This document shows, piece after piece, positions 1-10,894 of a DNA stretch of 64,000 nucleotides. How positions within the stretch are numbered: position 1 is the stretch's first letter; every line of letters starts with the position of its first letter. The position numbers and the translations under genes are program-made. The notes beneath the pieces are model-generated. The model ran no database searches, was not told where the DNA came from, and saw only the letters and a program-made list of their open reading frames with translations. The stretch is from Parapristionchus giblindavisi (lineage: Eukaryota > Nematoda > Chromadorea > Rhabditida > Diplogasteridae), in assembly GCA_943737045.1 (NCBI GenBank), contig CALSFV010000008.1:372001-436000 (forward strand), given 5' to 3'.

Positions 1-813
1 CAACCGATAACTGCCAGTTTTCGCAGTATTCTAATAGAGAAGTTAACCCTTGAGAAAGTTGAGAGTGAGATTCGTGTGGAGAAATATGTGAGAATGTGGA
101 GAAAAGTTCGATATCATCCGCAAACATTTGAATACCTATTTGAGGGAGATGACTAAATACCCTTGGGAGATCCGAAACATATATCAAAAAGAGTAATGGA
201 CCCAAAACTGTACCTTGTGGAACACCAGAAGTGACCACTCTATCAGATGATAGAGTATCACCTATTCTCACTGAAAATCGACGATCATCTAAAAACGAAG
301 TAAACCACGAGAGTAGATTATTTCTAACACCAAGAGATTCTAATTTGTACAAAAGTTTACTATGAGAGACAAAATTAAAAGCTCGAGATAAATCAACATA
401 GATAACATCAGTGCAAAGATCAGCATCAAGAGCATTTCGCCACGCTTGAGTAAAATTCAAAAGTTGTGTTACAGTGGACTTTGATTTTACAAATCCCGAC
501 TGCTTTTAAGCATGAACAATATCGATTATATTGATTACATCACAATATCGATTGCGTCATTAGAAAACAAAAATGTGTGCCTCTATATCTCTAGAAATGC
601 CTTTGGAATTGATTACAAGATGGGAAGTGGTTCCCTCTCAGTGCTAGATCAGTGATAATAATAATAATAATAATTTATCGATTCTTGAACAAGAGAAAAT
701 AACGGTATTCTGTAAATAATAAATAATGAATAAAATATGAAGAACGACGAAAATGCTGCGATATCTAGATCACAGCTTTGATGCTATTACGAAAACTTCG
801 GGGTTGGGCTTGT

Positions 814-1847
814 TCATCGTTCAAGGATACTGGATACTATATACTGGATACTGATACCAGTGGATAGGATATGAGAAACATAGAAATTACTACAAGGAAT
901 ATCAACTTCACATCTCAAAATCTTAACAGCAAATACGATATCAATGACAATTCTTCTGTGATAAAGAGAATTGAGAGAGAATAAGGACAAACGTTGAGGG
1001 TAGGGAGGAGGGAAGGAATAGGAAAGATGACAACGATGATACAACAATCTAGTAAATACATGTTGAACTTTTTCTATTTGGCGAATTAAACCTTTCGAAG
1101 AGGGTGACCAAACAGGGGACGCGTATTCAATAATGGGGATTACATATGATTTGAAAGCTCTTATATATACATCGGAACGAGTGCACGAAATTGATCTAAA
1201 AATATGATAAACAAGTGATAATGACTTTTTACAAACAATGGCAATGTGGGATTTAAAATTCAACAACGGGTCGAGATAAGCACCTAAGTCACGGGTTGAA
1301 GAAGATGAAGGTAGACTGTGAGAGAGAATAGAATAAGGTAAAGTGGGATTTGTTTTGCCTATATGTAGAACGGAGCACTTTTTTGTGCAACCGATAACTG
1401 CCAGTTTTCGCAGTATTCTAATAGAGAAGTTAACCCTTGAGAAAGTTGAGAGTGAGATTCGTGTGGAGAAATATGTGAGAATGTGGAGAAAAGTTCGATA
1501 TCATCCGCAAACATTTGAATACCTATTTGAGGGAGATGACTAAATACCCTTGGGAGATCCGAAACATATATCAAAAAGAGTAATGGACCCAAAACTGTAC
1601 CTTGTGGAACACCAGAAGTGACCACTCTATCAGATGATAGAGTATCACCTATTCTCACTGAAAATCGACGATCATCTAAAAACGAAGTAAACCACGAGAG
1701 TAGATTATTTCTAACACCAAGAGATTCTAATTTGTACAAAAGTTTACTATGAGAGACAAAATTAAAAGCTCGAGATAAATCAACATAGATAACATCAGTG
1801 CAAAGATCAGCATCAAGAGCATTTCGCCACGCTTGAGTAAAATTCAA
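814..1847 (-). pseudogene. CR1/jockey-like LINE reverse-transcriptase fragment (array unit 1)
   Basis: The minus strand encodes the middle and C-terminal part of a non-LTR reverse transcriptase. Block 1359-1847 has VIYVDLSRAF, the core motif SGVPQGTVLGPLLFLIY and the catalytic FADD box (FADDIELF). Block 814-1266 has the thumb and connection region, including YASPVWSPSSKGL. The two blocks belong to one ancestral frame broken by a frameshift near 1360. The N-terminal RT motifs, endonuclease and ORF1 are absent, so the fragment cannot work alone. The nearest relatives in this window are the LINE at 46683-47905 and the RT at 8661-10893. Confidence 0.9.
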
Positions 1848-2200
1848 AAGTTGTGTTACAGTGGACTTTGATTTTACAAATCCCGACTGCTTTTAAGCAT
1901 GAACAATATCGATTATATTGATTACATCACAATATCGATTGCGTCATTAGAAAACAAAAATGTGTGCCTCTATATCTCTAGAAATGCCTTTGGAATTGAT
2001 TACAAGATGGGAAGTGGTTCCCTCTCAGTGCTAGATCAGTGATAATAATAATAATAATAATTTATCGATTCTTGAACAAGAGAAAATAACGGTATTCTGT
2101 AAATAATAAATAATGAATAAAATATGAAGAACGACGAAAATGCTGCGATATCTAGATCACAGCTTTGATGCTATTACGAAAACTTCGGGGTTGGGCTTGT

Positions 2201-3234
2201 TCATCGTTCAAGGATACTGGATACTATATACTGGATACTGATACCAGTGGATAGGATATGAGAAACATAGAAATTACTACAAGGAATATCAACTTCACAT
2301 CTCAAAATCTTAACAGCAAATACGATATCAATGACAATTCTTCTGTGATAAAGAGAATTGAGAGAGAATAAGGACAAACGTTGAGGGTAGGGAGGAGGGA
2401 AGGAATAGGAAAGATGACAACGATGATACAACAATCTAGTAAATACATGTTGAACTTTTTCTATTTGGCGAATTAAACCTTTCGAAGAGGGTGACCAAAC
2501 AGGGGACGCGTATTCAATAATGGGGATTACATATGATTTGAAAGCTCTTATATATACATCGGAACGAGTGCACGAAATTGATCTAAAAATATGATAAACA
2601 AGTGATAATGACTTTTTACAAACAATGGCAATGTGGGATTTAAAATTCAACAACGGGTCGAGATAAGCACCTAAGTCACGGGTTGAAGAAGATGAAGGTA
2701 GACTGTGAGAGAGAATAGAATAAGGTAAAGTGGGATTTGTTTTGCCTATATGTAGAACGGAGCACTTTTTTGTGCAACCGATAACTGCCAGTTTTCGCAG
2801 TATTCTAATAGAGAAGTTAACCCTTGAGAAAGTTGAGAGTGAGATTCGTGTGGAGAAATATGTGAGAATGTGGAGAAAAGTTCGATATCATCCGCAAACA
2901 TTTGAATACCTATTTGAGGGAGATGACTAAATACCCTTGGGAGATCCGAAACATATATCAAAAAGAGTAATGGACCCAAAACTGTACCTTGTGGAACACC
3001 AGAAGTGACCACTCTATCAGATGATAGAGTATCACCTATTCTCACTGAAAATCGACGATCATCTAAAAACGAAGTAAACCACGAGAGTAGATTATTTCTA
3101 ACACCAAGAGATTCTAATTTGTACAAAAGTTTACTATGAGAGACAAAATTAAAAGCTCGAGATAAATCAACATAGATAACATCAGTGCAAAGATCAGCAT
3201 CAAGAGCATTTCGCCACGCTTGAGTAAAATTCAA
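2201..3234 (-). pseudogene. LINE reverse-transcriptase fragment (array unit 2)
   Basis: This is an identical copy of the fragment at 814-1847, shifted by 1387 bases. It has the same FADD box and the same internal frameshift, so the lesion predates amplification. Confidence 0.88.
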
Positions 3235-3587
3235 AAGTTGTGTTACAGTGGACTTTGATTTTACAAATCCCGACTGCTTTTAAGCATGAACAATATCGAT
3301 TATATTGATTACATCACAATATCGATTGCGTCATTAGAAAACAAAAATGTGTGCCTCTATATCTCTAGAAATGCCTTTGGAATTGATTACAAGATGGGAA
3401 GTGGTTCCCTCTCAGTGCTAGATCAGTGATAATAATAATAATAATAATTTATCGATTCTTGAACAAGAGAAAATAACGGTATTCTGTAAATAATAAATAA
3501 TGAATAAAATATGAAGAACGACGAAAATGCTGCGATATCTAGATCACAGCTTTGATGCTATTACGAAAACTTCGGGGTTGGGCTTGT

Positions 3588-4621
3588 TCATCGTTCAAGG
3601 ATACTGGATACTATATACTGGATACTGATACCAGTGGATAGGATATGAGAAACATAGAAATTACTACAAGGAATATCAACTTCACATCTCAAAATCTTAA
3701 CAGCAAATACGATATCAATGACAATTCTTCTGTGATAAAGAGAATTGAGAGAGAATAAGGACAAACGTTGAGGGTAGGGAGGAGGGAAGGAATAGGAAAG
3801 ATGACAACGATGATACAACAATCTAGTAAATACATGTTGAACTTTTTCTATTTGGCGAATTAAACCTTTCGAAGAGGGTGACCAAACAGGGGACGCGTAT
3901 TCAATAATGGGGATTACATATGATTTGAAAGCTCTTATATATACATCGGAACGAGTGCACGAAATTGATCTAAAAATATGATAAACAAGTGATAATGACT
4001 TTTTACAAACAATGGCAATGTGGGATTTAAAATTCAACAACGGGTCGAGATAAGCACCTAAGTCACGGGTTGAAGAAGATGAAGGTAGACTGTGAGAGAG
4101 AATAGAATAAGGTAAAGTGGGATTTGTTTTGCCTATATGTAGAACGGAGCACTTTTTTGTGCAACCGATAACTGCCAGTTTTCGCAGTATTCTAATAGAG
4201 AAGTTAACCCTTGAGAAAGTTGAGAGTGAGATTCGTGTGGAGAAATATGTGAGAATGTGGAGAAAAGTTCGATATCATCCGCAAACATTTGAATACCTAT
4301 TTGAGGGAGATGACTAAATACCCTTGGGAGATCCGAAACATATATCAAAAAGAGTAATGGACCCAAAACTGTACCTTGTGGAACACCAGAAGTGACCACT
4401 CTATCAGATGATAGAGTATCACCTATTCTCACTGAAAATCGACGATCATCTAAAAACGAAGTAAACCACGAGAGTAGATTATTTCTAACACCAAGAGATT
4501 CTAATTTGTACAAAAGTTTACTATGAGAGACAAAATTAAAAGCTCGAGATAAATCAACATAGATAACATCAGTGCAAAGATCAGCATCAAGAGCATTTCG
4601 CCACGCTTGAGTAAAATTCAA
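3588..4621 (-). pseudogene. LINE reverse-transcriptase fragment (array unit 3)
   Basis: This is an identical copy of the fragment at 814-1847, shifted by 2774 bases, with the same frameshift. Confidence 0.88.
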
Positions 4622-4974
4622 AAGTTGTGTTACAGTGGACTTTGATTTTACAAATCCCGACTGCTTTTAAGCATGAACAATATCGATTATATTGATTACA
4701 TCACAATATCGATTGCGTCATTAGAAAACAAAAATGTGTGCCTCTATATCTCTAGAAATGCCTTTGGAATTGATTACAAGATGGGAAGTGGTTCCCTCTC
4801 AGTGCTAGATCAGTGATAATAATAATAATAATAATTTATCGATTCTTGAACAAGAGAAAATAACGGTATTCTGTAAATAATAAATAATGAATAAAATATG
4901 AAGAACGACGAAAATGCTGCGATATCTAGATCACAGCTTTGATGCTATTACGAAAACTTCGGGGTTGGGCTTGT

Positions 4975-6008
4975 TCATCGTTCAAGGATACTGGATACTA
5001 TATACTGGATACTGATACCAGTGGATAGGATATGAGAAACATAGAAATTACTACAAGGAATATCAACTTCACATCTCAAAATCTTAACAGCAAATACGAT
5101 ATCAATGACAATTCTTCTGTGATAAAGAGAATTGAGAGAGAATAAGGACAAACGTTGAGGGTAGGGAGGAGGGAAGGAATAGGAAAGATGACAACGATGA
5201 TACAACAATCTAGTAAATACATGTTGAACTTTTTCTATTTGGCGAATTAAACCTTTCGAAGAGGGTGACCAAACAGGGGACGCGTATTCAATAATGGGGA
5301 TTACATATGATTTGAAAGCTCTTATATATACATCGGAACGAGTGCACGAAATTGATCTAAAAATATGATAAACAAGTGATAATGACTTTTTACAAACAAT
5401 GGCAATGTGGGATTTAAAATTCAACAACGGGTCGAGATAAGCACCTAAGTCACGGGTTGAAGAAGATGAAGGTAGACTGTGAGAGAGAATAGAATAAGGT
5501 AAAGTGGGATTTGTTTTGCCTATATGTAGAACGGAGCACTTTTTTGTGCAACCGATAACTGCCAGTTTTCGCAGTATTCTAATAGAGAAGTTAACCCTTG
5601 AGAAAGTTGAGAGTGAGATTCGTGTGGAGAAATATGTGAGAATGTGGAGAAAAGTTCGATATCATCCGCAAACATTTGAATACCTATTTGAGGGAGATGA
5701 CTAAATACCCTTGGGAGATCCGAAACATATATCAAAAAGAGTAATGGACCCAAAACTGTACCTTGTGGAACACCAGAAGTGACCACTCTATCAGATGATA
5801 GAGTATCACCTATTCTCACTGAAAATCGACGATCATCTAAAAACGAAGTAAACCACGAGAGTAGATTATTTCTAACACCAAGAGATTCTAATTTGTACAA
5901 AAGTTTACTATGAGAGACAAAATTAAAAGCTCGAGATAAATCAACATAGATAACATCAGTGCAAAGATCAGCATCAAGAGCATTTCGCCACGCTTGAGTA
6001 AAATTCAA
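4975..6008 (-). pseudogene. LINE reverse-transcriptase fragment (array unit 4)
   Basis: This is an identical copy of the fragment at 814-1847, shifted by 4161 bases, with the same frameshift. Confidence 0.88.
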
Positions 6009-6361
6009 AAGTTGTGTTACAGTGGACTTTGATTTTACAAATCCCGACTGCTTTTAAGCATGAACAATATCGATTATATTGATTACATCACAATATCGAT
6101 TGCGTCATTAGAAAACAAAAATGTGTGCCTCTATATCTCTAGAAATGCCTTTGGAATTGATTACAAGATGGGAAGTGGTTCCCTCTCAGTGCTAGATCAG
6201 TGATAATAATAATAATAATAATTTATCGATTCTTGAACAAGAGAAAATAACGGTATTCTGTAAATAATAAATAATGAATAAAATATGAAGAACGACGAAA
6301 ATGCTGCGATATCTAGATCACAGCTTTGATGCTATTACGAAAACTTCGGGGTTGGGCTTGT

Positions 6362-7395
6362 TCATCGTTCAAGGATACTGGATACTATATACTGGATACT
6401 GATACCAGTGGATAGGATATGAGAAACATAGAAATTACTACAAGGAATATCAACTTCACATCTCAAAATCTTAACAGCAAATACGATATCAATGACAATT
6501 CTTCTGTGATAAAGAGAATTGAGAGAGAATAAGGACAAACGTTGAGGGTAGGGAGGAGGGAAGGAATAGGAAAGATGACAACGATGATACAACAATCTAG
6601 TAAATACATGTTGAACTTTTTCTATTTGGCGAATTAAACCTTTCGAAGAGGGTGACCAAACAGGGGACGCGTATTCAATAATGGGGATTACATATGATTT
6701 GAAAGCTCTTATATATACATCGGAACGAGTGCACGAAATTGATCTAAAAATATGATAAACAAGTGATAATGACTTTTTACAAACAATGGCAATGTGGGAT
6801 TTAAAATTCAACAACGGGTCGAGATAAGCACCTAAGTCACGGGTTGAAGAAGATGAAGGTAGACTGTGAGAGAGAATAGAATAAGGTAAAGTGGGATTTG
6901 TTTTGCCTATATGTAGAACGGAGCACTTTTTTGTGCAACCGATAACTGCCAGTTTTCGCAGTATTCTAATAGAGAAGTTAACCCTTGAGAAAGTTGAGAG
7001 TGAGATTCGTGTGGAGAAATATGTGAGAATGTGGAGAAAAGTTCGATATCATCCGCAAACATTTGAATACCTATTTGAGGGAGATGACTAAATACCCTTG
7101 GGAGATCCGAAACATATATCAAAAAGAGTAATGGACCCAAAACTGTACCTTGTGGAACACCAGAAGTGACCACTCTATCAGATGATAGAGTATCACCTAT
7201 TCTCACTGAAAATCGACGATCATCTAAAAACGAAGTAAACCACGAGAGTAGATTATTTCTAACACCAAGAGATTCTAATTTGTACAAAAGTTTACTATGA
7301 GAGACAAAATTAAAAGCTCGAGATAAATCAACATAGATAACATCAGTGCAAAGATCAGCATCAAGAGCATTTCGCCACGCTTGAGTAAAATTCAA
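6362..7395 (-). pseudogene. LINE reverse-transcriptase fragment (array unit 5)
   Basis: This is an identical copy of the fragment at 814-1847, shifted by 5548 bases. A sixth, partial fragment at 1-460 belongs to the truncated left end of the array and holds only the FADD-containing block. Confidence 0.88.
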
Positions 7396-7704
7396 AAGTT
7401 GTGTTACAGTGGACTTTGATTTTACAAATCCCGACTGCTTTTAAGCATGAACAATATCGATTATATTGATTACATCACAATATCGATTGCGTCATTAGAA
7501 AACAAAAATGTGTGCCTCTATATCTCTAGAAATGCCTTTGGAATTGATTACAAGATGGGAAGTGGTTCCCTCTCAGTGCTAGATCAGTGATAATAATAAT
7601 AATAATAATTTATCGATTCTTGAACAAGAGAAAATAACGGTATTCTGTAAATAATAAATAATGAATAAAATATGAAGAACGACGAAAATGCTGCGATATC
7701 TAGA

Positions 7705-8396
7705 TCACAGCTTTGATGCTATTACGAAAACTTCGGGGTTGGGCGAATTTACAATAGATGAATCAAGAGTATTCCATTTATTAACAATTCTATTAGACAA
7801 GAAATATCTAAATCTACGACTGGAAATCCTATGAAAGAGTAGCTTTTGGGGGTGTCCACGGTTTCTGTGGAGTGAATTGGAGAAAAGGAACATTTTGCGG
7901 GGGTCGATATCGATAAAACCGTTAATGATCTTAAAGGTTGTGGTCAGATCAATGATGTCTCTACGGGTGGAAAGGGATTGAAGGTCGAGCAGGGACAGCC
8001 TGTGAGGATAGTCGATATAAGGGATGCCACATCTACGAAGAACGATTCTGGAATAAGTTTGGAATCAAAGGCGCGACTAAAGTCGATAAAGGCGCATGAA
8101 ATGTAACCTTTTTTGTCGAGTTCGGTGTGCCAGTGTGAAAAGGTGGACAACAAGCAAGAGTTACATGACCGCTTGTTTCTAAATCCATGCTGTTCATCAG
8201 GTTGGAGGTTATTGATTGAAAGAAAGTTAGTAACATCACGACATATCAATCTTTCCATAACTTTAGAAGTGGAGCATGTCAAAGAAATAGGACGATAGTT
8301 GGATGCACAGTGGCGATCACCCTTTTTCTTGTAGATTGGACGGACAAATGATGTTAGCCAAATAGATGGAGTTATTGAGTGCAACAGAAATCGATC
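7705..8396 (-). pseudogene. Second CR1-like LINE fragment, internally deleted
   Basis: On the minus strand 7944-8384 reads as an RT N-terminal half: PIYKKKGD, NYRPISLTC, HGFRNKRSC and the FIDFSRAFD box, the usual spacing of RT motifs 1 to 3. After the FD box the frame jumps directly to C-terminal LINE sequence (KLIPESFFVDVASL, then in another frame the block at 7705-7893 with RYFLSNRIVNKWNTL). The palm with the FADD box is therefore deleted. Its 3-prime end continues into the first array unit at 7744. The adjoining LINE (8401 upward on the minus strand) seems to have inserted into it, because that LINE's AT-rich tail abuts this coding sequence. Confidence 0.8.
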
Positions 8397-8400
8397 AAAT

Positions 8401-8441
8401 AATTTAATTTAATTTATCATACATCAATAAGATGCGACAAC
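8401..8441 (-). other. LINE 3-prime terminal hairpin and ATAAAT tail
   Basis: On the minus strand the LINE ends in GCATC-TTATT-GATGTATGAT followed by AAATTAAATTAAATT. GCATC and GATGT form a short stem (one G-T pair). The same arrangement ends the LINE copies near 47905 and 48662. In non-LTR elements such 3-prime stem-loops are commonly the recognition site of the element's own RT; that role is inferred here. Confidence 0.7.
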
Positions 8442-8660
8442 ATTTGAAATAACAGATGAAAAGAGCTTGTGGGATAGATAGAAATTATCGGGAGAGGGGG
8501 AGGGTAAAGGGGAGGATGGGAAGTGCAGCTCAGAAAAGACTCTGTATCAAAGATCAAACGGCGATCAATGACAGGTTAGGTTGGCAAGGCCTAGCGGTGG
8601 AGAGGTCCGCAATGATTCAATATATATCGGATTGAATCGAGAGAGTCTAGAATGAGGGCA

Positions 8661-10893
8661 CTAAAGAGGGGTAATTGTGATTCCTAATTTCTCAATAAGA
8701 TCTTGGGAGGAAAGCAATTTAGCTTTGATAACGGAAGTGGTACATGCTATGGTGGATGAATCAATAATACAATATAATTTAATCAGAAAACGAGCAACTC
8801 TAACAGAGAAAGATGATCTAAGATTTTCTCGTCTAGCGAGAGGAATATGGAAAGCAAAGCAAGATACACGACCAAATGTGGGTTTAAATACAAAGAAATG
8901 ACTAGCTGGCAAATCTATTTGACAACGAAGGATCTTAAGAGCATAAATAATATCTATTACTGTTCTTCTGTGGTACAGAGTTGGGAGAGAATACAAGGAC
9001 AATCTAGCGGGGTATGAGGGAGGGAAACGAGGGAAACCAACAATACGATTACAGCGGTAAAATAAAAGACGAGTAAAAAGATGTGATATATTTTCTAATT
9101 TACGAACAAGACCTTTGGACGATGGGGACCACACAGGGGAAGCATATTCAACTATGGGAAGAATATAACATTTAAAAGCATGAATATACACATCGGGTTT
9201 GGTACAAGAGATCGAGCGGAATAGTAAATATACTAATGACGTGGCTTTCTTAGAGATAATAGAAATGTGTGATGAAAAATTGAGGAGAGGATCAAGAAAG
9301 ACTCCAAGGTCACGAATAGACTGAGAAGAAGGTAGAAGATGAGAATGAATGGAGTAAGGAAGAGATGGGTTATTTTTGCCTATATATAGTACAGTGCATT
9401 TTTTTTGAGCAACTGTTAACTGCCATTTTTTGCAGTAATCTAGTACAGATGAAATCCCTTGCGAAAGTTGGAGATGAGAAGTCATAGGTTGTGTGTGACT
9501 ATAAGTAGAAAACAATTTGATGTCATCAGCAAAAAGACGAATGCCCACTAAAGGGAGAGTGTCTATAACCCTGGGTAGTTCCGAAAGATAGATTAAAAAT
9601 AGTAATGGCCCTAAAACTGTACCCTGAGGAACTCCTGATGTAACCTCCCTCTCGGAGGAGAGGGAGTTATCGACACGTACTCTAAAACTTCTATTAGCTA
9701 AAAATGAATTAAACCATGTCAAAAGATTACGTCTGATTCCGATAGATTCCAACTTGAATATGAGTTTTGAGTGAGAAACGGAATCAAAAGCCTTCGCAAG
9801 ATCAATATAAATAACGTCAGTACAGAGATCACGATCAATAGAGTCACGCCACGATTGAGTGCAATGTAAAAGTTGAGATACGGTAGATCGTCCAGACATA
9901 AAAAAAAATAATATGGAAAGAGGGACAGAGATTTGAGATGCTGTTCGTTTCAAAAATGCATAGTTGATTTTGTCGGGCGAGAATGATAGCTGATTTGGCA
10001 ATTTGTTGATAACCAGTTCTATGCGTTGAGCGGAGAAATTTATAAAATCGATTGAAGGCGCATCTGTGGTGGAGGTGTCAGACGGTGGGGTGGGAAAGAT
10101 CGTTGTATTGAAGGAGCTACTAAAATGATCAGCGAGAATGTTGGCTTTGGCGACGTCAGAAGTTGCGGCAATCCCGTTATTGTCTAATAAAGAACCGATA
10201 TGATTGGTTGTGTCTTTGAGCCGACTACCAGCAAATTGATAAAAGTTTTTGAGGTTAGGCTGTTTGAATAGAGAGCGCTCTTTTTTTCTACGACATTTGC
10301 GAACTTCTAGGCGTCTTTTTTTTTTTTTTTTTCTTTTACTGAGACGCATAAAGGGTGCGATGCCTATTGTGGATCGGATACGATAAAGCTTTCTACATCG
10401 ACGAAGAATATTTTGCGCCTTAGGAGAGAAGGATTGATTAGGCCTGTTTTTTGATTTGCGTAGTGGAATGAAACGATCCATAATGGAATGAATAATGTTT
10501 AGAAATAAGGAATAGAGAGTGTCGGCGTCTTGATCGCATTGAGACAGAATAGTGAACCAATCAATACTTGCTATTGAGCTTTGAACTGCTACCCAGTTAG
10601 TGTTTCTATAATCCGGGATGAGTCGTGGTTTTGGCTTGGGCGTTGAGGCCCGAATAGAGAAAGAGACGAGAGAATGATCAAGCTTGGGAAGAGGCGGCAG
10701 GACTCTGCAATTAAGCACTAAATGAGAGTGAGAAGAAAGAACAATGTCTAATAGACTGTTATCCCTTGTAGGAGAAGAAACACATTGGGAGAGGGAATGA
10801 GACAGCGCAAAATCAAGGAGGAGATTTGAATTATGTGTAGACGATAGATTGAGAGATATGCTATTACTAGGCCAGTCAATTTCGCGGCAGTTA
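8661..10893 (-). pseudogene. LINE ORF2, endonuclease C-terminus to RT end
   Basis: This is an open frame of about 740 residues starting at the TTAA junction; the apparent start codon at 10946 lies in element A and is not the LINE start. In order it holds the end of an EEP-type endonuclease (FNCREIDWPSN, later LDIVLSSH and KLDHSLVSF, the usual catalytic C-terminal boxes), a lysine-rich linker with an A-run, RT motifs GRSTVSQLL, VIYIDLAKAFDSV, SGVPQGTVLGPLLFLIY and FADDIKLF, and the C-terminal block YASPVWSPSSKGL. Between LSILFFF and MSGRSTVSQ the fingers region with the NYRPISL motif is missing, although the frame is kept. The element is therefore defective despite its long frame. Confidence 0.88.
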
Positions 10894-10894
10894 A

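Larger units (their letters stand above)
1..7744. repeat. Tandem array of a 1387-bp LINE-derived unit (about 5.6 copies)
   Basis: The sequence repeats with a period of 1387 bases. Position 1 recurs at 1388, 2775, 4162, 5549 and 6936, and the last partial unit stops matching at about 7744, where the unit sequence is replaced by the continuation of another LINE. Predicted peptides are identical in every copy, so divergence is essentially nil. Each unit contains, on the minus strand, a reverse-transcriptase fragment broken by a frameshift, a short (ATT)n tract (about 658-672), a piece of repeat C (about 600-660) and about 60 bases of a second LINE 3-prime end (about 680-795). The unit is therefore a composite of old insertions that was amplified later as a block. 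The left end of the array lies outside the window. Perfect identity means very recent amplification, homogenisation or an assembly artefact. Confidence 0.95.

Noticed and set aside
1343..1543. 66-codon plus-strand frame repeated in every array unit
   Set aside because: It is the antisense shadow of the RT fragment and is repeated only because the unit is repeated.
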